Of a stretch of 6,421 bases of DNA, positions 1 to 4,743 are shown piece by piece. A program made the translations under genes and the position numbers. Every line of letters begins with the position of its first letter. The first letter of the stretch is position 1. A model generated the notes under the pieces. That model was given only the letters and a program-made list of their open reading frames with translations. It had not been told where the DNA came from and ran no database searches. Origin of the DNA: Acidobacteriaceae bacterium (lineage in GTDB: Bacteria; Acidobacteriota; Terriglobia; Bryobacterales; Bryobacteraceae); assembly GCA_019245255.1 (NCBI GenBank), contig JAFARV010000055.1, positions 1 through 6,421 of the forward strand. The letters run 5' to 3'.

Positions 1-302
1 GAATCAATCACCATGGGGCAGGAACAGTGCGCGCGCACTCTTGCTTCGTTCCCCTGGACATCAACAAGAATGGTTGAAATGGCATGTTGGGACATGGCGA
101 TCTTCGAGAGCGCCTGCTCCATATAAACGATATGCTCCTCCAGGCCACTCCTAACTCCACCCGTGACCGTGTCATCGATTACTGCATCAGCCGTAAAGAC
201 CTTCCGATACGCGTTCCAGTCGCGATCATCGACCGCATAGCAATATCGCGTTAAGAGGTCCTCGATTTCCAAGTGATCTGAGATTTGCTCAAGCGAGAGC
301 AT
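1..302 (-). CDS. SnoaL-like (NTF2-fold) domain protein, partial at window edge
   Basis: My translation of the minus strand from the ATG at 302 gives 100 codons without a stop, running off the left edge, so the C-terminus is missing. The start reads MLSLEQISDHLEIEDLLTRY, followed by CYAVDDRDWNAYRKVFTADA and then a VIDDTVTGG stretch. This is the N-terminal pattern of SnoaL_4-type members of the NTF2-like superfamily: a first helix with IxDLLxRYxxAxDxRDW, then an F(T/A)xDA strand entry. Such proteins form a cone-shaped pocket and act as small cyclases, isomerases, dehydratases or ring-hydroxylating subunits; the substrate cannot be told here. The ATG at 302 is chosen because AAGGGGG (309-315 on the plus strand as its complement) lies 6 nt before it and because family members usually begin just before this helix. 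The frame remains open upstream to an ATG at 476 (see separate entry), so the true product may be longer. It is divergent from the AraC-type regulator at 618, a common arrangement for regulator and target. Confidence 0.82.
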   Translation of the reverse strand, partial: MLSLEQISDHLEIEDLLTRYCYAVDDRDWNAYRKVFTADAVIDDTVTGGVRSGLEEHIVYMEQALSKIAMSQHAISTILVDVQGNEARVRAHCSCPMVID

Positions 303-476
303 GGTATTCCCCCTTGTCAGCCTGTGATGATCAATCTGCAATCCTGCCCCAGGGACCGAAACGCGATCTGAGGCAACCACACCCAATAACGGGCCGAAGA
401 TGCCGAGAAGTATTGCCTGCAATGCTCCTCTTCTGGTCTCTTTATGTCGTCTAAGAATTCCGTCGATTTTCAACAT
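303..476 (-). other. In-frame upstream extension of the SnoaL-like gene, possible Tat signal peptide
   Basis: From an ATG at 476 there are 58 codons in the same frame as the SnoaL-like gene with no stop; the first in-frame stop upstream is a TAG just before it. The translation begins MLKIDGILRRHKETRRGALQ and continues AILLGIFGPLLGVVASD. This has a basic n-region, a twin-arginine-like T-R-R-x-A-L-Q (residues 14-20), an uncharged hydrophobic stretch of about 18 residues (18-35) and a possible cleavage site after VVA. A roughly 21-residue linker then leads to the methionine at 302. No Shine-Dalgarno is visible before the ATG at 476, whereas a good one precedes 302. Either the protein is exported in folded form through Tat, or the extension is untranslated leader that is open by chance, or both starts are used. 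If it is not coding, the stretch 303-617 is a gene-free intergenic region. Confidence 0.45.
309..315 (-). promoter_or_regulatory. Shine-Dalgarno deciding the internal start of the SnoaL-like gene
   Basis: On the minus strand AAGGGGG ends 6 nt before the ATG at 302. It is the only purine-rich site near either candidate start and is the main argument for initiation at 302 over 476. Confidence 0.6.
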
Positions 477-550
477 CTGGACAGCAGAAAGCTAAAATTT
501 CAATGGGCGGCGGTCTGTGAACCCATTAAACACGGAAAGCAGAACGTTTT

Positions 551-570
551 GTTGCTCGCGAGACCACAAC
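551..570. repeat. Imperfect palindrome upstream of the AraC-type gene, candidate operator
   Basis: The 8-bp perfect palindrome CTCGCGAG (555-562) is flanked by GTTG (551-554) and CAAC (567-570), making a 20-bp imperfect dyad about 50 bp before the regulator start. It lies between the two divergent genes. AraC-type proteins more often bind direct repeats, so this is only a weak operator candidate and may be chance. Confidence 0.25.
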
Positions 571-617
571 CTTGCTTTTTTTCTGCCAGGTAGTCCGCCG
601 CCGCAAGAAGAATCTCT

Positions 618-1529
618 ATGGCCCATGAAACAACGTCCGCCGAGATGGAGCGCTATCTGGCTAACACGTCCATTCGCACCAGTGTGGATCTCAACTGGGG
701 CCCGCTCGTCGTTCGTTTGCGCCGCGAGCCGGCCGCTATGCCGTATATTTGTATCCCAGGCACGCGAGATCCATGGTTAGTCATCACTACCGGAGGCGCG
801 AGCCGCACCATTGAAGTGCGGGATGGACGAAGCTGGCGAAGCGCTACAAGCGGACCGGGCGATCTGGCCGTCACATCGCCACATCGCAATACGGAGGTTC
901 GCTGGGAAACTACAGATGGCAGTCTGATCGAGACTATACATGTCTGCGTTTCGGCTGATCTGGTTTACAAATTTGCCAGGGAGGTAGCGGAGTGCGATAT
1001 AAAGCGTGTTGAGCTGATCGATGGCTTTGCCCAAAACGACCCGCTTGTTGAACAGTTAGCTACGGCGCTCGCGCGTGAACTCGAGTTTCCGCAGACCTCG
1101 AGCCGCCTTTTCGCGGATTCTGCTGCTCATTTGCTCGCAGCGCACCTGTTGCGGCAATACTCTGCGTTTCCGATCCATGATAAATATCCACGGCAGGCTC
1201 TTACTAGTCGAAAGCTTCGGCAAGTGAGGGATTATGTGGATACGCATCTCTCGGGCAGGCTCACTCTGGACGATTTAGCCGGCGCAGTCCACATGAGTGC
1301 TTTTCATTTCGCACGCCTCTTTAAGCTCTCGACCGGCGAGACTCCACATACATTCGTTACCCGTTTGCGGATGGAGCGGGCCAAATTGCTGCTCCAGAAT
1401 AGAGACTCGTCAGTGGCGAATATCGCCCGTGGGGTAGGCTTTTCAAGCAAGGGTCATTTCGCCGGAGCTTTCCGGCGGTGTGTTGGCGTCAGCCCTGCCG
1501 TGTTTCGAGCCATCTCTCGTGGCGCTTGA
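618..1529 (+). CDS. AraC/XylS-family transcriptional regulator
   Basis: A 303-residue protein in the usual size range for one-effector AraC regulators. Residues about 45-100 look like a degenerate cupin-type sensor: a glycine-containing strand pattern and GDLAVTSPHRNTEVRWE near 81-97. A helical linker region (about 140-195) follows. The C-terminal DNA-binding domain has two helix-turn-helix units: LTLDDLAGAVHMSAFHFARL at about 215-234 and SSVANIARGVGFSSKGHFAG at about 264-283. It ends in the family signature FRRCVGVSPAVFR, with P293 and R297 in the expected places. The connecting helix RLRMERAKLLLQ is also typical. The start at 618 has only a weak purine-rich stretch (AAGAAGAA, 605-612) before it; an ATG at 645 is a possible alternative but has no better ribosome site. 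The effector is unknown. Position suggests control of the divergent SnoaL-like gene and perhaps of itself. It is not close to, nor obviously linked with, the cox genes. Confidence 0.93.
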   Translation: MAHETTSAEMERYLANTSIRTSVDLNWGPLVVRLRREPAAMPYICIPGTRDPWLVITTGGASRTIEVRDGRSWRSATSGPGDLAVTSPHRNTEVRWETTDGSLIETIHVCVSADLVYKFAREVAECDIKRVELIDGFAQNDPLVEQLATALARELEFPQTSSRLFADSAAHLLAAHLLRQYSAFPIHDKYPRQALTSRKLRQVRDYVDTHLSGRLTLDDLAGAVHMSAFHFARLFKLSTGETPHTFVTRLRMERAKLLLQNRDSSVANIARGVGFSSKGHFAGAFRRCVGVSPAVFRAISRGA

Positions 1530-1543
1530 GACTCAACTTACTA

Positions 1544-1582
1544 GGTTGCCGATCTTTGACTGACCGGCGGGTAATCGGCACC
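1544..1582 (+). terminator. Inverted repeat after the AraC-type gene, possible weak terminator
   Basis: GGTTGCCGAT (1544-1553) can pair with ATCGGCACC (1574-1582), giving 9 base pairs with one bulged T and a 20-nt loop that holds a small ACC/GGT stem of its own. It begins 14 bp after the AraC stop codon. No T-run follows, so it does not meet the rule for an intrinsic terminator. It could be a transcript 3' end structure or a protein site in the leader of the next gene. Confidence 0.3.
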
Positions 1583-1680
1583 TTCACTTCATCGAACGAC
1601 GACTTACGTCAAAGTTGGTCTGCAAATTGAGGTGCGTTTGTCTGTACGAGTACCCTCTTGATAGGACAGACTGAGGACTC

Positions 1681-2514
1681 ATGTGCGGTTGGGCTATGAA
1701 CGGTTCTCGCCTTTTGAGTGTCTTCGTGCTGCTTGGTTTATCTCCTCTCGCTCGACCACAACAGTTCGCCACGGTTCTCATCAAGCCTTCGGCAACGAGC
1801 ACGCCGGGCTCAAGCCGTCTTCAAATCCTTCCTAGTGGCAACCTGATCGGAAATTCTATCCCTGTAGTGGAACTGATAGCCCTGGCCTATGTCGTTCCGA
1901 GCAATCCGTCTCCCAGACTGGCTTCGCTCCCGGAGTGGGCGGTCCGTCTTCGGTTCGACATCCAAGCTCAAACCTCCGCCCCTTTGAAACTTGAGACGAA
2001 GGACATTCCGGCCCAGAGGCGAATCATAGAACGCTTCTTGCAGAAATTCCTAAGCGACCGTTTAGGCCTTGTGCTCGGGGTTAAAACGATAGCTACACCC
2101 GTCTACGCGCTTACACTGTCGAGAAGCAATCATAAGTTGATGAGGGCACAACTCAGCCCTAGAGATTGCATTTTCGATACGGGCCCACACGGTTGCCACA
2201 GTTTTGCAATTAGCTTCGGACATCCTCTCAACACAAGAGCCGCAGATATGTTCGATCTCGCACACTATCTCGAAAATTGGACAGATCTACCCGTTGTAGA
2301 TCGCACTGCGGAAATCGGCCTATTCGAGATGCATTCGCAAGGCTGGCAGCCGATGAATTTGCCGCCTCCGCCGCCGGGCGCATCCGGTACGGGAGCCGAG
2401 TTTGCTCCCCTCCCAACACTTTCTGCGGTTCTCAGCAGCTTCGGGCTGGAACTGCACCGTGCAGAGGAGAACTTGCCCTTTTACACGGTGAAGCGGCTTA
2501 ATCAACCTCGGTAA
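1681..2514 (+). CDS. TIGR03435-family exported protein of unknown function
   Basis: A 277-residue protein. The N-terminus (residues 1-28) has the hydrophobic run LLSVFVLLGLSPLA, a likely Sec signal peptide. After it comes the family's opening motif, here degenerate as QQFATVLIKPSA (typically FEVASIKPS). Further family marks follow in order: an LxxLIALAYVV segment (about 64-72), an LPEWAVRLRFDIQAQ strand (83-97), a helix ending FLSDRLGLVLGVKT (123-136), VYALTLSRSNHKL (141-153), and LPVVDRTAEIGLFEMHSQGW (203-222) matching the usual RPVVDRTGLxGxYDFxLxW. A C-terminal LSxxLSSFGLELHRAEENLPFYTVKRLNQP completes it. The canonical glycine after DRT is replaced by alanine. A PPPPPG run (228-233) lies in the variable part. 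The family is abundant in Acidobacteriota and has no known function. GAGG (1673-1676) lies 4 nt before the ATG; an in-frame ATG at 1696 would also keep the signal peptide but lacks a ribosome site. The gene appears monocistronic and converges with the next gene. Confidence 0.88.
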   Translation: MCGWAMNGSRLLSVFVLLGLSPLARPQQFATVLIKPSATSTPGSSRLQILPSGNLIGNSIPVVELIALAYVVPSNPSPRLASLPEWAVRLRFDIQAQTSAPLKLETKDIPAQRRIIERFLQKFLSDRLGLVLGVKTIATPVYALTLSRSNHKLMRAQLSPRDCIFDTGPHGCHSFAISFGHPLNTRAADMFDLAHYLENWTDLPVVDRTAEIGLFEMHSQGWQPMNLPPPPPGASGTGAEFAPLPTLSAVLSSFGLELHRAEENLPFYTVKRLNQPR

Positions 2515-2543
2515 ACCGTTCCAGACTACTTACGATCTACGCG

Positions 2544-3086
2544 CTAATGGGCCATACGCCGAACTTTCAAATCCATCATTTTCTGCGGGGGTCGCTCGCC
2601 GATGATTATTTCCCCATGCTCAGTCCATTCGCCGTTTTCATTGATGCGCAGTACCGTGGCCGTCTTGAACGCGCCGAGTGCAAAGCCCCAAGAGATTGAG
2701 TTGCCGCCATCGCCCATTTTGACCTCAGTTTCAAGCCACCGTCCATCGTTGAAGGCCCGCATCTTGTACGTTCCGGTTTCGTCGTCGAACGAAATTAATC
2801 CGAGCGCTTGAAGCAATACCTTCCCGTCGGTCTTAGTTCGACCAACACCTTCGATCATCAGCACGAGCCCATCCAGTTTGAAGTGCTCCGACTCGGTCTG
2901 CGCCATGTCCACAAATTGACCAGGTCCCCGTAGAACAGTGGCCTCACCAGACCACTCGCCAACAAGGAATTCAAGTTTCTTCATCGCGGTCCGTTGCGCC
3001 TCAACATTCGGCGCCCTGGGTGTTTCTGCCATACATGGATTTCCTAGCAGGGCCGCTAAGAGGAAAAGAAATGTGCCGCGGACCAT
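2544..3086 (-). CDS. Secreted small protein, DUF1579/calycin-like beta-barrel (putative)
   Basis: A 180-residue protein. Residues 1-20 form a clear Sec signal peptide (MVRGTF, then LFLLAALLG) with a likely cut after CMA, before E21. The cysteine at 18 does not sit in a lipobox. The mature part begins with a helix and MKKLEFLVGEWSGEATVL (35-52), the entry pattern L-x-F-L-V-G-x-W-x-G seen in DUF1579-type and nitrobindin-like calycin barrels. A series of alternating strands follows, with the LDGLVLMIEGVG stretch (71-82), a GLISFDDETGTYKMRAFNDG segment (96-115) and a final GEWTEHGEIII strand (152-162). No nitrobindin haem-ligand pattern can be confirmed by eye. Function is unknown; proteins of this type have been annotated only as periplasmic or surface beta-barrels. 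The start at 3086 has no good Shine-Dalgarno, but it gives a well-formed signal peptide. It converges with the upstream neighbour, leaving 29 bp between stops, and is divergent from the cox operon. Confidence 0.8.
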   Translation of the reverse strand: MVRGTFLFLLAALLGNPCMAETPRAPNVEAQRTAMKKLEFLVGEWSGEATVLRGPGQFVDMAQTESEHFKLDGLVLMIEGVGRTKTDGKVLLQALGLISFDDETGTYKMRAFNDGRWLETEVKMGDGGNSISWGFALGAFKTATVLRINENGEWTEHGEIIIGERPPQKMMDLKVRRMAH

Positions 3087-3223
3087 GGAAACATTAGATA
3101 CCAGATCAAACCTGATACGGATGAATCCGCCCTTACGGCCTACCGTTTGCGAATCCAGTCCGGATCAGTTCCTGTGTCGTCCGCCACCCGCACACTAGAT
3201 CTCAACTTAGTGCACGTACGGCC

Positions 3224-3248
3224 GCTTCAATATTGTTCTCGCTGAAGC
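3224..3248. repeat. Short hairpin-forming inverted repeat in the region before coxM
   Basis: GCTTCA (3224-3229) pairs with TGAAGC (3243-3248) around a 13-nt loop, and an overlapping perfect palindrome CAATATTG lies at 3228-3235. It sits between the divergent DUF1579-like gene and coxM, about 85 bp before the TATAAT box. It could be a regulator site; the short arms make chance quite possible. Confidence 0.22.
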
Positions 3249-3331
3249 TGTTCACCAGTTCATAACAGGTGGCTCTTCGCCTGCGCCAAACCGCTGAGCC
3301 GTCCCCGCGCCACTACCTAAAACAAAATCTG

Positions 3332-3337
3332 TATAAT
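3332..3337 (+). promoter_or_regulatory. Candidate -10 box (TATAAT) of the coxMSL operon
   Basis: A perfect TATAAT lies 36 bp before the coxM start, which would place transcription start near 3344 and give a leader of about 30 nt with the Shine-Dalgarno in it. The bases 16-18 bp upstream (around 3308-3315) do not resemble TTGACA, and there is no extended TGnTATAAT form. If real, the promoter would therefore probably need an activator. The rest of 3087-3331 holds no gene I can support. Confidence 0.45.
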
Positions 3338-3362
3338 CGCAAAGCAGCCAAATCACCTAGCC

Positions 3363-3368
3363 GGAGGG
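3363..3368 (+). promoter_or_regulatory. Shine-Dalgarno deciding the coxM start
   Basis: GGAGGG ends 5 nt before the ATG at 3374. The frame is open further upstream to a GTG at 3269, but only this ATG has a ribosome site. It also gives the protein an N-terminus that fits the CoxM family. Confidence 0.8.
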
Positions 3369-3373
3369 TGTTC

Positions 3374-4243
3374 ATGGTACCCGCGTCGTTTGAATACCTC
3401 AGACCGAGTACTCTTAGCGAAGCCGTATCGCTTCTTTCTGAGAAGGGCGATGAAGCCAAAATTATAAGCGGTGGGCAAAGCCTCATCCCCATGATGAAAT
3501 TTCGCTTGTCGCGTCCCGCTTGCCTCATCGATATCAACCGCATTCCAAATCTTGAATACATCAAGGAAGAAGACGGTTATCTGAAGATTGGCGGACTAAC
3601 TCGTGAGGCCGAGCTCGAGAGTTCGCATCTGGTTCGCTCGAAGTTCCCGATCCTGCACGATACAAGTTTCGTCATCGCCGACGCCCAGGTACGCAATCTT
3701 GCCACAGTGGGAGGCAATTTGGCGCATGGCGACCCGGCGAACGACCATCCTGCGACGATGCTTGCGCTAAACGCCGAAATCGTTGCAACAGGGCCACAGG
3801 GCGAACGAGTGATCCCAATCCACGAATTTTTCGTTTCCATTTTCACGACCGCATTGCGGCCGGACGAGATTCTTACGGAAATTCGCATTCCCTCCCGCAA
3901 CTCGCGAAACGGAGGTGCGTACCTCAAAGTGGAGCGCAAGGTTGGTGACTACGCGACTGCGGGTGTCGCGGTTCAACTAAGCTTGCAAGATCGCGACCAA
4001 ATCGAGCGGGCCGGCATTGGATTGACGAATGTGGGTCCCACGCCGATCAAGGCCAACCGCGCAGAAGCGTTTTTGCAAGGCAAAATGCTGGATGACGAAA
4101 ACATGGACCAGGCGGCACGTCTGGCAAGCGAAGAAGCTCAGCCCAACTCGGACTTGCGCGGCCCCGCCGAGTACAAAACGGCGTTAGTGAAAGAACTCAC
4201 GCGGCGCGCACTGCGCCGTGCGCTCGAACGTGCCCGACAATAG
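3374..4243 (+). CDS. coxM: Aerobic carbon monoxide dehydrogenase, medium (FAD) subunit
   Basis: A 289-residue protein, about the normal length for CoxM (near 290). It carries FAD and passes electrons from the CoxS iron-sulfur clusters to the respiratory chain. The N-terminus MVPASFEYLRPSTLSEAVSL is typical. The two FAD pyrophosphate motifs of the vanillyl-alcohol-oxidase-type flavin fold are present: SGGQS at 32-36 and TVGG at 111-114, the latter within the family block TVGGNLAHGDPANDHPATML (111-130). As I recall them, the equivalent motifs in the Oligotropha enzyme, AGGHS and TIGG, fall at the same residue numbers, which supports the chosen start. KVERKVGDYATAG (185-197) contains the Tyr193 that should lie by the flavin ring. 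The CO_deh_flav_C domain follows to the end. First gene of the operon; its stop overlaps the coxS ribosome site, so translation is probably coupled. The His-to-Gln change in the first motif is common in related hydroxylases and should not abolish binding. Confidence 0.96.
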   Translation: MVPASFEYLRPSTLSEAVSLLSEKGDEAKIISGGQSLIPMMKFRLSRPACLIDINRIPNLEYIKEEDGYLKIGGLTREAELESSHLVRSKFPILHDTSFVIADAQVRNLATVGGNLAHGDPANDHPATMLALNAEIVATGPQGERVIPIHEFFVSIFTTALRPDEILTEIRIPSRNSRNGGAYLKVERKVGDYATAGVAVQLSLQDRDQIERAGIGLTNVGPTPIKANRAEAFLQGKMLDDENMDQAARLASEEAQPNSDLRGPAEYKTALVKELTRRALRRALERARQ

Positions 4244-4254
4244 GAGGCGAATCG

Positions 4255-4743
4255 ATGCCAGGTACGCATCAGGTAAGCATTCGAATCAATGGAGTGGAAG
4301 TGAAAGCCGATGTTGAACCACGCTTGTTGCTGGTGCATTTCATTCGTGAAACAGCCGGGCTGACGGGTACACATATTGGCTGCGACACCAGCAGTTGCGG
4401 CGCCTGCACCGTGCTTTTGAACGGCCGCCCCATCAAGTCCTGCACAGCCTTTGCGGTGCAGGCCGATGGAGCTGAAGTTTCCACCGTGGAGGGCCTGAAT
4501 CGCGACGGGCAGATGCACCCCATCCAGGAAGGATTTCATCAGGAACACGGATTGCAGTGTGGCTTCTGTACGCCCGGAATGATGATGTCGGCGCGCGCGC
4601 TGCTCGACAAAAATCCGAAACCGGATGAACAGGAAATCCGCTGGGCCATTGCCGGTAATTTGTGCCGCTGCACTGGCTATCAGAACATTGTCAACGCCAT
4701 CCAATATGCGAGCAAAAAGATGACGGAAGGAGCGGCGGCATGA
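4255..4743 (+). CDS. coxS: Aerobic carbon monoxide dehydrogenase, small (2x[2Fe-2S]) subunit
   Basis: A 162-residue protein of normal family length. It holds two [2Fe-2S] clusters that link the molybdenum site in CoxL to FAD in CoxM. The N-terminal plant-ferredoxin-like domain binds the distal cluster with Cys43, Cys48, Cys51 and Cys63 (IGCDTSSCGACTV and the later IKSC). The C-terminal four-helix domain binds the proximal cluster with Cys102, Cys105, Cys137 and Cys139 (QCGFCTPGMM and NLCRCTGYQN). All eight ligands are intact. AGGAGG (4242-4247) lies 7 nt before the ATG and overlaps the coxM stop, with 11 bp between the genes. The stop TGA overlaps the coxL start. It belongs to the large family shared with xanthine dehydrogenase and other hydroxylases, so the CO specificity is taken from coxL next door. 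The residue before Cys102 is Gln101, as expected near the cytosine-dinucleotide cofactor. Confidence 0.97.
   Translation: MPGTHQVSIRINGVEVKADVEPRLLLVHFIRETAGLTGTHIGCDTSSCGACTVLLNGRPIKSCTAFAVQADGAEVSTVEGLNRDGQMHPIQEGFHQEHGLQCGFCTPGMMMSARALLDKNPKPDEQEIRWAIAGNLCRCTGYQNIVNAIQYASKKMTEGAAA

Noticed and set aside
575..582. T-run before the AraC-type gene as part of an intrinsic terminator
   Set aside because: No stable GC-rich stem lies directly before it on the plus strand, and no gene ends there.
517..780. Plus-strand 87-codon open frame at the start of the AraC-type gene
   Set aside because: It overlaps the real regulator in another frame, and its translation is low-complexity with many Pro, Arg and Ser and shows no domain pattern.
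2508..2517. Palindrome CGGTAAACCG at the stop of the TIGR03435 gene as a terminator
   Set aside because: The stem is only 4 bp and no T-run follows on either strand.
3269..3373. Longer coxM starting from a GTG at 3269
   Set aside because: The extra 35 residues are basic and unlike any CoxM N-terminus. They would span the TATAAT box, and the ribosome site lies before the ATG at 3374.
3577..3939. Minus-strand 120-codon open frame inside coxM
   Set aside because: It is antisense to the FAD-domain coding region, and its translation is rich in Arg, Ser and Ala as expected of a shadow.
4138..4704. Minus-strand 188-codon open frame across coxM and coxS
   Set aside because: It is antisense to two certain genes and is a composition shadow without recognisable motifs.
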